Assembly: GCA_013694795.1 (NCBI GenBank)
Contig: JACDBS010000122.1
Coordinates: forward strand, 1-9,199
Direction of reading: 5' to 3'
DNA: 9,199 nt
DNA from: Chloroflexota bacterium
GTDB taxonomy: Bacteria; Chloroflexota; Limnocylindria; QHBO01
Shown: in pieces, positions 1 to 6,836 of the stretch
Layout: the number at the start of each line of letters is the position of its first letter
How positions within the stretch are numbered: position 1 is the first letter of the stretch
Notes under the pieces: generated by a model
The model's database searches: none
Told to the model about the DNA's origin: nothing
The model's input: the letters and a program-made list of their open reading frames with translations, nothing else
Translations under genes and position numbers: made by a program

Positions 1-244
1 CGACCTGCGGCTCCGCCTGGCGGATCTGCTCGGCGACCTGCTGGCCGCTCACCCGGCCCTGGAGCAGTGCGTCCACCAAAACCACGTCGGGGCGCAGCTC
101 GGAGACGCTGCCCACGGCACGATCGCCCGCGGTGACCACATCGAGCATCTTGATCTGGGATTGGGCCTGGAGCAGCGATCGGACATGGGACGCGACCTGC
201 GGTACGTCCTCCACCACCAGGAGCCGGATCTGTTCGCCTGTCAT
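1..244 (-). CDS. Response regulator, receiver domain (3' part outside window)
   Basis: The first 81 residues of a CheY-like receiver domain are visible; the rest lies beyond the left edge. The strand core reads IRLLVVEDV, giving the acidic pair E12/D13 for Mg2+ binding. The segment RPDVVLVDALL places the phospho-acceptor at D58, at the end of the third strand. A helix with SGQQVAEQIR follows. The family is phosphorylated by a histidine kinase, or acts as a degenerate receiver fused to another output. The output domain cannot be seen, so DNA binding, an ATPase (as in pilus-assembly CpaE-like proteins) or a stand-alone receiver all remain possible. The start is ATG at 244-242, overlapping the TGA of the upstream methyltransferase gene in an ATGA arrangement, so translational coupling is likely. 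The receiver call is firm; the output and pathway are unknown. Confidence 0.85.
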   Translation of the reverse strand, partial: MTGEQIRLLVVEDVPQVASHVRSLLQAQSQIKMLDVVTAGDRAVGSVSELRPDVVLVDALLQGRVSGQQVAEQIRQAEPQV

Positions 245-1095
245 CCCTCACCCCGTCGCAGGACCACGATGCAGCGCTCGCTATCGCCTTCGAGCGGATC
301 CAGCTCGTGCGACCCGAAGGTCGCCTCGACCGCCAGCTCCGCCTCCTCGGCGAGGCCGATGAGCGTGCCCGGTGACGGATACCAGAGGCGGAATCCGGCC
401 GGAAGCCGCGCTATCGTACCATCGGCCTCGACGAGGTCGGTGAGCGTGGCGTACTCCACACGCAGACCCTCGGGCGCCTCGTGCCGCAGCAGACGGCTGC
501 GACGGACGACGCGGCGCTCCCCCATCCGGCGCTCCCAGTCGATCGAGAGCGGCAGGTCATGTGGCGGAAGCGCGCCGGGCCCGAGCATGTCCACGATGAG
601 CAGGCCGCCCGGCTGCAGGAGACCGCGCGCGGCGTCCAGCGCCCGGAGCGCATCCTCGGGGCCATCGAGGTGGGCGAGCACTCCCGCCAGCACGGCCAGC
701 GCGAACCGGCCACGCCGATGCACCCTGCGCACGTCGGCCACCGCGGTCTCCAGCCGCCCGGCGTCGCGCGCCGAGCGCAGCAGATCGTCTCCATCAATGC
801 GCGCCACGGCCCGCCCGACCAGCGCCGGCGAGCCGTCGATCCCCACCAGGCGGGTCGCGCCACCACGCAGCAACGGCGCGAACAGCCGCCCCGATCCGCA
901 GCCGAGATCGATCACTGCTCCTGATGCTCTACGTGCCCATTCGCGATAGAAGACAAGGTCTTCGGTGATCGCGTCGTGCTCCAGGTCGTACAGCTCGGCC
1001 AGCAGCGTCTCGTCGACCGGCTGACCGGCCAGGATGTTGCTCAGCCCGAGTGCCCCCGCGCCTGTCCCCCGCCGGCGGCGCGCAGGTCCTGCCAT
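241..1095 (-). CDS. Class I SAM-dependent methyltransferase
   Basis: A 284-residue protein with a Rossmann-type SAM-binding core. Motif I is VIDLGCGSGRL (residues 61-71). The acidic end of the second strand is GIDGSP (85-90), with the aspartate expected to bind the SAM ribose. Motif II is around AVADVRRV (118-125). The segment GVLAHLDGPEDALRALDAARGLLQPGG (138-164) matches the post-motif region of small-molecule methyltransferases. The C-terminal half (about 175-284) is a beta-rich cap with no metal or substrate motif I can name, so the substrate is unknown. The ATG at 1095 is the only standard in-frame start before motif I; using it means a 55-bp overlap with the end of the M20 gene. I see no good ribosome binding site, so translation is probably coupled to the upstream gene. 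It ends in an ATGA overlap with the response regulator gene. Confidence 0.85.
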   Translation of the reverse strand: MAGPARRRRGTGAGALGLSNILAGQPVDETLLAELYDLEHDAITEDLVFYREWARRASGAVIDLGCGSGRLFAPLLRGGATRLVGIDGSPALVGRAVARIDGDDLLRSARDAGRLETAVADVRRVHRRGRFALAVLAGVLAHLDGPEDALRALDAARGLLQPGGLLIVDMLGPGALPPHDLPLSIDWERRMGERRVVRRSRLLRHEAPEGLRVEYATLTDLVEADGTIARLPAGFRLWYPSPGTLIGLAEEAELAVEATFGSHELDPLEGDSERCIVVLRRGEG

Positions 1096-2240
1096 GCGCG
1101 CTGCACGAGAGCGGGGTTGCGCACCATCTCCACCGCGGTGGCGGCCAATACGCGGATCGCGGCGGGCAGCATGCGGTCGCCGTCGGGGCCGCCGGCGTGC
1201 GCGGCGAACTCGCGCGAGTGGCCCGGCGTGCCGCGCGGCGCGATGGCCAAGTAGGGGTGGATCGTGGGCACCACGTGGCTGACGTTCGCCATATCCGTGC
1301 TGCCGGCATTCGGATCGACCGGCGCATCCTCAACCCCCGCGTCGGCCAGGTGCCGGCGCCAGACCTCGAGCAGGGTCGGGCTGTTGAGCATCGTCCGGCA
1401 TCGGTTCATCGGGTCATTTTCGAGCGTGGCGGTGCAGCCCGTTGCGGTCGCGGCCGCCTCCGCCATGGAGCCGAAGCGCTCGATCATGGCGTCGAGATCC
1501 TCGTCGATTGGCGTGCGCAGGTACCAGCGGCCGCGGGTCAGGTCGGGCACGATGTTGGGCGCCGCGCCGCCGTGGGTGATGATGCCGTGAACGCGCTCGC
1601 CGGGCTTCAGGTGCTGGCGCCACTGCGCGACCATGGTGTGCAGCAGGACGATGGCGTCCAGCGCGTTCTTACCGAGCCACGGGTCGGCACTGGCGTGGGC
1701 CAGCGTTCCATGGAAGGTGACACCGACCTCCGTCACGGCCAGGCAGTAGATCTCGGCGCTGGAGCTGTCCGAAGGGTGAATCTGGAGGCAGATGTCCACG
1801 TCGTCGAAGACGCCGGCGGCGATGAGGTGCACCTTCCCGTTGCCGGCCTCCTCGGCCGGCGTGCCGATGAAGCGGATCTCGCCGTCGAATTCGTGGCCCA
1901 GCATGGTCGCCGCGGCGACGGCTGCCCCGGCACTGGACGAGCACATCAGGTTATGACCGCAGCCATGGCCCACCTCGGGCAGCGCGTCGTACTCGCCGGC
2001 GAAGGCGACCACCGGTCCTGGACGCTCGCCCTTCCAGCGCGCGACGAACGCGGTTTCCAGGCCCCCGACCGGTGCCGTGATGTCAAAGCCGTGGCCCTCG
2101 AGCAGCTCCGCAGTCCAGGTCGAGGCCTGGCGCTCCTCGAAGGCGATCTCCGGATGGGCGTGCACCCGGTGCGAGAGATCGAGCGCGTCCGGAAGGACGC
2201 TGTCGACCGCGTCGGTGAGCGAGGGCCGTGCCTGGGTCAT
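1041..2240 (-). CDS. M20 family metallopeptidase / amidohydrolase (M20D-like)
   Basis: A 399-residue cytoplasmic zinc hydrolase expected to cleave an amide bond in a dipeptide or N-acyl/aminobenzoyl amino acid. Numbering is from the chosen ATG. The N-terminal motif HAHPEIAFEE (27-36) is typical of M20D amidohydrolases. The metal site is built from GEYDALPEVGHGCGHN (82-97; C94 and H96), the catalytic glutamate pair E130/E131 in TPAEEAGNGK, H155 in LQIHPSD and H341 near HSREF. GSTDMANVSHVVP (313-325) resembles the GSSDxGNVSxxxP motif of the PM20D2/AbgB branch. The lid (dimerisation) domain lies at about residues 165-290. A GTG four codons upstream (2252) is possible, but ATG at 2240 has a strong ribosome binding site (AGGTGGAGG) five bases away, which itself overlaps the stop of the upstream gene. 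The length is normal for the family. The exact substrate cannot be read from the sequence. Confidence 0.9.
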   Translation of the reverse strand: MTQARPSLTDAVDSVLPDALDLSHRVHAHPEIAFEERQASTWTAELLEGHGFDITAPVGGLETAFVARWKGERPGPVVAFAGEYDALPEVGHGCGHNLMCSSSAGAAVAAATMLGHEFDGEIRFIGTPAEEAGNGKVHLIAAGVFDDVDICLQIHPSDSSSAEIYCLAVTEVGVTFHGTLAHASADPWLGKNALDAIVLLHTMVAQWRQHLKPGERVHGIITHGGAAPNIVPDLTRGRWYLRTPIDEDLDAMIERFGSMAEAAATATGCTATLENDPMNRCRTMLNSPTLLEVWRRHLADAGVEDAPVDPNAGSTDMANVSHVVPTIHPYLAIAPRGTPGHSREFAAHAGGPDGDRMLPAAIRVLAATAVEMVRNPALVQRAWQDLRAAGGGQARGHSG

Positions 2241-2245
2241 GAGTG

Positions 2246-2254
2246 CCTCCACCT
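2246..2254 (-). promoter_or_regulatory. Strong ribosome binding site for the M20 gene
   Basis: On the minus strand AGGTGGAGG sits five bases before ATG at 2240-2238. It overlaps the TAG stop (2255-2253) of the upstream membrane-protein gene. It decides the start in favour of ATG 2240 over the GTG at 2252, which lies inside the Shine-Dalgarno sequence itself. The overlap with the stop codon suggests that terminating ribosomes reinitiate here. Confidence 0.75.
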
Positions 2255-2654
2255 AGCGGTCGTTGCGGGCGAAGAACCATTCGACGACGCCCGCGAGGAT
2301 GAGGACGAAGAGCGCGATGGGAACGCTGAGCGCGTCGCCCAGCCGCAGCCCGGACAGCGTCGCCACCATCAGCCCGGCCAGTGTGCCACGCCGTCCCGCT
2401 CGGCCCCAGGCGCCACGATAGACGATGCGCCTGCGCGCCATGACCTCGCCGAGGAACGCGAACGGGGCCACCAGCAGGCCCACCGCGGTCGAGGCCAGCC
2501 CGACACCGATGACGAGGTTGCGGGCAGCTCCCGGACACGGCTGGGCATTGGTCTCGACCGGGCAGGTGTTGCTGGCGAAGGCGACGAGCAGCAGCGCGGC
2601 CAGGATGCCGGCCAGGATGAGCGCGCCCACCCTCGTGCGGTTCCTTGCGCTCAT
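2253..2654 (-). CDS. Small multi-pass membrane protein, function unknown
   Basis: A 133-residue hydrophobic protein that I do not recognise. Predicted membrane segments are about residues 8-27, 45-69, 90-105 (weaker) and 109-128. The N-terminus (SARNRTR) and the loop at 73-90 (RRRIVYRGAWGRAGRRG) are strongly basic. By the positive-inside rule this puts both in the cytoplasm and the 28-44 loop outside. That outer loop has two cysteines (C31 and C40, CPVETNAQPC) that could form a disulfide. Its ATG (2654-2652) overlaps the TGA of the helicase-nuclease gene in an ATGA arrangement. There is no clear ribosome binding site, so it is probably translated by coupling. Its stop overlaps the M20 ribosome binding site. 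No function can be inferred from position alone, because the neighbours are a DNA repair enzyme and a hydrolase. Confidence 0.75.
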   Translation of the reverse strand: MSARNRTRVGALILAGILAALLLVAFASNTCPVETNAQPCPGAARNLVIGVGLASTAVGLLVAPFAFLGEVMARRRIVYRGAWGRAGRRGTLAGLMVATLSGLRLGDALSVPIALFVLILAGVVEWFFARNDR

Positions 2655-5600
2655 CGCGATGCGTCGGGGCAGATCTCACGGAACGGGCAATAGCCGCAAC
2701 GCATGGCCGACGGAGTGGCCTCGAAGCGGCCGGCGCGGATCCCCTCCGCGGCCTGGGTCAGCTTCTCCTGCGCCCTCTCCAGGCGCTTCTCGCCCGCGCC
2801 GGTGCGGCCGACGATGCCCGACTCGAGGAAGTGGAGCGCCAGCTCATCCGGCAGCGCGCCGTGCTGCGCCTCGTGAGCCAGGGCGTAGATCGAGAGCTGG
2901 AGCGACTCGCGCGCGCGTCGATTGGCGGTCGCCAGGTCGCGCACGTCGCTCGACTTGTAGTCGGTGATGATCACCCGGCCGGCCTCGTCGCGGTCGACAC
3001 GATCGTAGCGCCCACGCAGCCGATCAGGCCCAAATGAGACGGTGAAGTCCTGCTCCACGGCGATGGGTCGCGCGGGATCGCGCTTCTGGTTCTCCCAGAA
3101 CAGGGTGATGGCGTCGTGCGCGGCGGCCCGGCGTGCCTCTTCGTGCTCGCGGGTCAGGAAGCCGACCGACTCCCATGACGCATCCAGCGCATCGTGCAGC
3201 TCGGTGACCGACATCGGGCGGCCGGCGAGCTGGCGCCGATGGTAGGCCTGCGCCGCGGCGTGCAGTGCCCGGCCGTAGACCATGGCGTGCGAGACGGGTG
3301 TCGGGATGCGGACAACGTGTCCGTATCGGTACTTGGCCGGACATTCGAGGTAGTCGTTGATCTGCCCGTAGCTCAGCGTGAGCGGCCGGTCGCCCAGCTT
3401 CGGACGCGGTGAGGCCGGCGTGCTGTCGCGAGGCGAGCCCTCGTGCCGGGCGAGCTGCTGGAGCAGCGCCGGGCGAACGACCTCGGATGGCGTCGCAGGC
3501 GGCAGGTCGAGCGCCTCGGTCACGAACTGGCTGACCGCCCGGGAGCGGCGACCGCCGTAGTCCAGCGCCCAGCTCAACACCAGCTCCTCGCGGGCGCGCG
3601 TCATGCCGACGTAGAAGAGGCGGCGCTCCTCGGCGGTGTGGTGATCGGCGTCGGCCGGCGGTGCGTCGGCCATCAGCTCGTCTGGCAGCTCGAGAGGATC
3701 GCGCCGATCCCACCCGGGAAACCGATCCGCCACCAGTCCGACCATGAAGACGACGTTGAACTCCAGGCCCTTCGCCTTGTGGTAGGTAAGGACGTGGACC
3801 GCCTCCCCGGCGTCCGGCTCGATATCCGCGGTGGACGGATCGTCACCGGTCTCGATCAGCGTGTCGAGCTGCGCGACCAGGAACGGCAGGCGGTCGTCAC
3901 GCAGCAGGCCCCCCTGGCGACGCACGATCTCGAAGAAGCGTCCGACATTGGCCAGCCGCTCCTCGCCGGTCTCGCGTCCCTCGTGCGCCAGGCGCGCCAA
4001 CCAACCCGAGCCCGAGATGAAGTGATAGAGCAGCTCGCCACAGCTGCGCTCGGTGCTGATGGTCCGATGCGCGTCGACGCTGGCGAGGAGGCGCTGGACG
4101 ACCTCCAACGCGCGGAGCGTGAAGGGTGCGTCCTCCGGGTGGTCGGCAGCGTCGCGCAGCGCGACGGCCAGGCTGCTGCGCCGCCGACGCGCACGGGTCA
4201 GCGCCAACGTCACGTCCGCCGGCGAAAGGCCGAAGATCTCGCTGGTGGCCAGGTCGTACAGGCTGACCGAGTCGTCGGGATCGTTCACCGCACGCAGGAA
4301 GCTGATGAGGACGCGCACCTCCGGCTGGCGGTACAGGCCGGCGGTCCCGCTGAAGCGCCACGGAATGCGCGCCATGTTCAGGGCGCGCAGATACGGGTCC
4401 GCGTCGCGGTTGCCGCGCACCAGGATGGCGTGCTGGCCGGCTCGCCGGCCCGCACGAATGGACGCACCGATGCGGTCTGCGATGGCATCCGCCTCATCGC
4501 TGCCGGTGGTGAAACCGACCAGGTCGATGGCTCCGCCCCCGGGCTCCGGCCGAGCGAACTTCGAGCGAGCCCGCAGGCGCTTGTCGAGCCCCTCGCGCGC
4601 CTCCAGCCGCTCGGGGTCGTTGTGCCTGATGAGCCGATGCGCCGCGTCCAGGATCGGCTGCCGGCTGCGGTAGTTGTCGACCAGCACGACGCTCGACGCC
4701 TTCGGGTACGCCTCCCGGAAACCGAGGATGTTGCCCAGGGCGGCGCCACGGAAGCGGTAGATGCTCTGGTCGTCGTCACCGACCACGGTGACATTGCCGT
4801 GCGCTTCCGCCAGCAGGCGCACCATCTCCCACTGCGCGTGGTTCGTGTCCTGGAACTCGTCCACCAGGATGTACCGATACCGGCCACGCTCCTCGTCGAG
4901 CACCGCGGGATGCTCCCGCAGGAGGCGGAGCGCCAGGCTCACCTGGTCCCCGAAGTCGAGTCGGTCGCCGCTGCGCATGAGGCGCTCGTATGCGGCGTAG
5001 ACGGCAGCCAGCTCGGCGTGCGTGGCGGCGCGCTCGGCCAGCGCGGTGTCCTCGGACGCGGCGGCGGCGGCATCGGTCATGCGCCGCGCAACCGCCAGGT
5101 AGGCCTCGGGCGCGATGTCCTCGTCGCGCAGGCGGCTGATGAGGGTGACGAGTGCCGATAGGAAGCGGGTCGGGTTGCCGAGCGGTCGGTATCGGTCCAA
5201 TGGCAGCTCGAACAGGTGCTCGCGCAGGAAGATGATCTGCTCCGCTCGCGACAGGACGGTCGATTGGTCGGACAGACCGGCCTCGAACGCGTGGTCGCGC
5301 AGCAATCGGTCGCCGAAGGCGTGGAAGGTGCTGATCACCGAATCGTTGTGGCCGTAGGGCACCAGGCGATCGACGCGCTCGATCATCTCGAAGGCGGCGC
5401 GATCGGTGAAGGTCAGCGCCAGGATCTCGGATGGCCTGGCGCGCTTCTCGGCGATGAGCCAGGCGATGCGGCGCGTGATCACCGTCGTCTTGCCGGTGCC
5501 GGCGCCCGCCACGATCAGCAGCGGACCGTCACCGTGCGTCACTGCCTTTCGCTGCCTCGCCGTGAGATCGGCAAGCAGCGGCGGCTGAATGCGAAGGTGC

Positions 5601-5707
5601 GGTCGCCGCGTGCGGGGCGCGGCCGTGAGCTCCTCGAAAAACGGAAGCTGATCTGGCGACGGCACGACCGGTGGCATGTCGTCGATGGTAACGGAGGACG
5701 GGTTCAC
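2651..5707 (-). CDS. UvrD/PcrA-type helicase fused to a RecB-like PD-(D/E)XK nuclease
   Basis: A 1018-residue superfamily 1A 3'-5' DNA helicase with a C-terminal nuclease, the architecture of AddAB/AdnAB-type end-processing enzymes. Helicase motifs in order: Q motif LTARQRKAV (48-56), Walker A AGAGTGKT (67-74, K73), Ia LTFTDRAA (98-105), Walker B VDEFQD (282-287), III VVGDDDQSIYRFRGA (308-322), IV NYRS (345-348), V TYHKAKGLEFNVVF (641-654) and VI FYVGMTRAREELVL (698-711). Nuclease residues: H816, D902 in GRYDRVD, D916 and K918 in TDYKSS, and Q937/Y941 in QLSIYA. Four cysteines (C789 in LECPAKYRY, then C1004, C1007 and C1013 in CGYCPFREIC) fit the Fe-S clamp of AddB/Cas4-type nucleases. The annotated start is GTG at 5707; ATG at 5677 (residue 11) is an equal alternative, and neither has a good ribosome binding site. 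No partner subunit is in the window. It probably processes broken DNA ends for recombination (inference). Confidence 0.93.
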   Translation of the reverse strand: MNPSSVTIDDMPPVVPSPDQLPFFEELTAAPRTRRPHLRIQPPLLADLTARQRKAVTHGDGPLLIVAGAGTGKTTVITRRIAWLIAEKRARPSEILALTFTDRAAFEMIERVDRLVPYGHNDSVISTFHAFGDRLLRDHAFEAGLSDQSTVLSRAEQIIFLREHLFELPLDRYRPLGNPTRFLSALVTLISRLRDEDIAPEAYLAVARRMTDAAAAASEDTALAERAATHAELAAVYAAYERLMRSGDRLDFGDQVSLALRLLREHPAVLDEERGRYRYILVDEFQDTNHAQWEMVRLLAEAHGNVTVVGDDDQSIYRFRGAALGNILGFREAYPKASSVVLVDNYRSRQPILDAAHRLIRHNDPERLEAREGLDKRLRARSKFARPEPGGGAIDLVGFTTGSDEADAIADRIGASIRAGRRAGQHAILVRGNRDADPYLRALNMARIPWRFSGTAGLYRQPEVRVLISFLRAVNDPDDSVSLYDLATSEIFGLSPADVTLALTRARRRRSSLAVALRDAADHPEDAPFTLRALEVVQRLLASVDAHRTISTERSCGELLYHFISGSGWLARLAHEGRETGEERLANVGRFFEIVRRQGGLLRDDRLPFLVAQLDTLIETGDDPSTADIEPDAGEAVHVLTYHKAKGLEFNVVFMVGLVADRFPGWDRRDPLELPDELMADAPPADADHHTAEERRLFYVGMTRAREELVLSWALDYGGRRSRAVSQFVTEALDLPPATPSEVVRPALLQQLARHEGSPRDSTPASPRPKLGDRPLTLSYGQINDYLECPAKYRYGHVVRIPTPVSHAMVYGRALHAAAQAYHRRQLAGRPMSVTELHDALDASWESVGFLTREHEEARRAAAHDAITLFWENQKRDPARPIAVEQDFTVSFGPDRLRGRYDRVDRDEAGRVIITDYKSSDVRDLATANRRARESLQLSIYALAHEAQHGALPDELALHFLESGIVGRTGAGEKRLERAQEKLTQAAEGIRAGRFEATPSAMRCGYCPFREICPDASR

Positions 5708-5754
5708 CCCGCCGTTATCGGCCGCTTACTGGACAGCTCTCCTGTCGCGTTCGC

Positions 5755-6777
5755 CTACGGGGCGGCTACGCCCTGGACATAGCCCCGAATGGCAGCGAGG
5801 TTCGGGATCGATACCCAACCGCGCGCGCCCGCGATGCCGGTGAACGCGGTGTACCCCGGCGGCGCGAACACCTCGCGCCCGACGGATGCTCCGGCGCTCC
5901 GCCGGACCAGGTCGAGGAGCATGGGCATGTCGGCGACCGGGATGTCGGTCGCCAGTCCCGGGAGGCTGGTCAGCAGGGCGATCGGGTCATAGCCGCCGGC
6001 CAGCAGCTTGTCGCGCAGGGCGATGAGCAGCGCCTGGTTGCGGTCGCCGCGCGCGTAGTCGCTGTCGGCGAAGCGGCTGCGCACGAAGAGCACCGCGGTG
6101 CGACCGTCCAGGTAATTTCCTCCCGCGCGCCAGGACGTCTTCAGGTGGGGATCGTTCAGGGCGGCGGGCAGAGAGACGGTGACACCGCCAACGGCGTTCA
6201 CGATCCGCGACAGGTCGTCCAGCGTCATCTCGGCGTAGTAGTCGATGCGCAGCCCGATGGTCGTGCTCATCGCCTGCTTCAGGGCCGCCAGGCCCCGCGC
6301 CGCTCGCAGGCTGTTGATCTTGCCCGACCACACCGACCCATCGCCGAGCGGCACATCGACCGAGTCCCGCGGCAGGCTGAAGAGGTCGATGCGGCTGCCG
6401 TCGGCGCGCACGTTGGCCACGACGAGCATGTCCGTGTTCATGCCCGACTCGCCGAGCGCCACGCGCTGCGCAAGGAAGTCGCGGCCAACCAGGAGGATGG
6501 TCACGTTTGTCGCGTCAGCGTCCGGCGCCGGAGTTGGCGTGGGTGTGGGTGTGGGGCTCGGCGTGGGACTCGCCGTGGGTGTCGGTCGGGGGGTGGGCCT
6601 GCGGGTCGGTCGCGGGGTGGGCCTGGGGGATGGGGTTGGGCTGGCCGTCGGCGTCGGCGTTGCGACCGGCGCGCTCGCCACGTTCCGAAGCAGCACAAAC
6701 AACGATCCGGCCACGATCAAGAGCACGGCGGCGGTGAGGATGATGATGCGCTGGGGCGTGGTGATCCGATTGAGCAT
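5755..6777 (-). CDS. LytR-CpsA-Psr (LCP) family cell-wall ligase with Pro/Thr linker
   Basis: A 340-residue membrane-anchored protein of the family that transfers undecaprenyl-linked glycopolymers onto peptidoglycan outside the cell. The N-terminus is short and cytoplasmic, followed by one membrane segment (about 11-30). Residues 39-85 are a Pro/Thr/Ser linker with a basic centre (RPTPRPTRRPTPRP). The catalytic LCP domain begins near residue 91. NTDMLVVANV (114-123) holds the conserved aspartate D116, SLPRDS (134-139) holds R137, and FVRSRFADSDYARGDR (231-246) holds the arginine/aspartate set that binds the polyprenyl diphosphate. The domain ends near residue 257, with an alpha-helical C-terminal tail. 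There is no extra C-terminal LytR_C domain. The start is ATG 6777, chosen because the membrane anchor follows directly; no clear ribosome binding site is seen. It has a 50-bp gap upstream and a 47-bp gap to the helicase, so it may be transcribed partly on its own. Confidence 0.9.
   Translation of the reverse strand: MLNRITTPQRIIILTAAVLLIVAGSLFVLLRNVASAPVATPTPTASPTPSPRPTPRPTRRPTPRPTPTASPTPSPTPTPTPTPAPDADATNVTILLVGRDFLAQRVALGESGMNTDMLVVANVRADGSRIDLFSLPRDSVDVPLGDGSVWSGKINSLRAARGLAALKQAMSTTIGLRIDYYAEMTLDDLSRIVNAVGGVTVSLPAALNDPHLKTSWRAGGNYLDGRTAVLFVRSRFADSDYARGDRNQALLIALRDKLLAGGYDPIALLTSLPGLATDIPVADMPMLLDLVRRSAGASVGREVFAPPGYTAFTGIAGARGWVSIPNLAAIRGYVQGVAAP
6523..6660 (-). repeat. Low-complexity Pro/Thr codon repeat in the LCP linker
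   Basis: This tract encodes linker residues 40-85 of the LCP protein. The 11-residue block PTPTASPTPSP occurs twice (residues 41-51 and 65-75), 24 residues apart, flanking an Arg-rich stretch. A run of TP pairs ends the linker. The plus strand is correspondingly G-rich. The pattern suggests expansion by internal duplication or slippage. The role inferred is a flexible spacer through the wall layer. Confidence 0.8.
6614..6640 (+). other. G-quadruplex-forming motif
   Basis: On the plus strand, five G-tracts lie in 27 bases: G4, T, G3, CCT, G5, AT, G4, TT, G3. Loops are only one to three bases, well inside the usual definition of a stable intramolecular G-quadruplex. The strand is the template for the minus-strand LCP gene, so the mRNA is C-rich here. 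Additional G-runs upstream (about 6541-6599) extend the potential. Whether it folds in the cell is unknown, and it may be only a by-product of Pro/Thr codon use. Confidence 0.6.
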
Positions 6778-6804
6778 GGCGCGTATGAAACGTCACAGCG
6801 TGCC

Positions 6805-6814
6805 ATTGCGCAAT
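6805..6814. promoter_or_regulatory. 10-bp perfect palindrome upstream of the LCP gene
   Basis: ATTGCGCAAT is a perfect palindrome 28 bases upstream of the LCP start. It could be a small operator or part of a promoter. The minus-strand TTGCGC inside it is a poor -35, and the best -10 candidate (TTTCAT, 17 bases downstream) matches four of six positions. This is weak evidence, given because the 50-bp gap is otherwise unexplained. Confidence 0.2.
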
Positions 6815-6819
6815 AGGAC

Positions 6820-6836
6820 CGCCGGGGTCACCGGCG
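6820..6836 (-). terminator. Stem-loop at the stop codon of the SelB-like gene
   Basis: CGCCGG and CCGGCG form a perfect 6-bp stem around a 5-base loop. The loop contains the TGA stop (6830-6828) of the SelB-like gene. No T-run follows on the minus strand, so it is not a classical intrinsic terminator. It might attenuate, protect a 3' end, or be chance in GC-rich DNA. Confidence 0.25.

Noticed and set aside
1050..2693. A 547-codon open frame on the plus strand opposite the M20 and membrane-protein genes
   Set aside because: It is antisense to genes with clear family motifs. Its translation is rich in Arg, Gly and His without domains, and long antisense frames are expected at this GC content.
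2651..3105. A Cas4-type nuclease suggesting a CRISPR locus
   Set aside because: The nuclease is the C-terminal domain of a UvrD-type helicase, and no repeats, Cas1 or Cas2 are in the window.
3443..5161. A 572-codon open frame on the plus strand inside the helicase-nuclease gene
   Set aside because: It is a shadow of the helicase frame; the helicase motifs on the other strand are unmistakable and this translation shows no recognisable domain.
5732..5746. GACAG/CTGTC 5-bp inverted repeat in the gap between the LCP and helicase genes
   Set aside because: The stem is too short, and no T-run follows. At this length it is likely chance.
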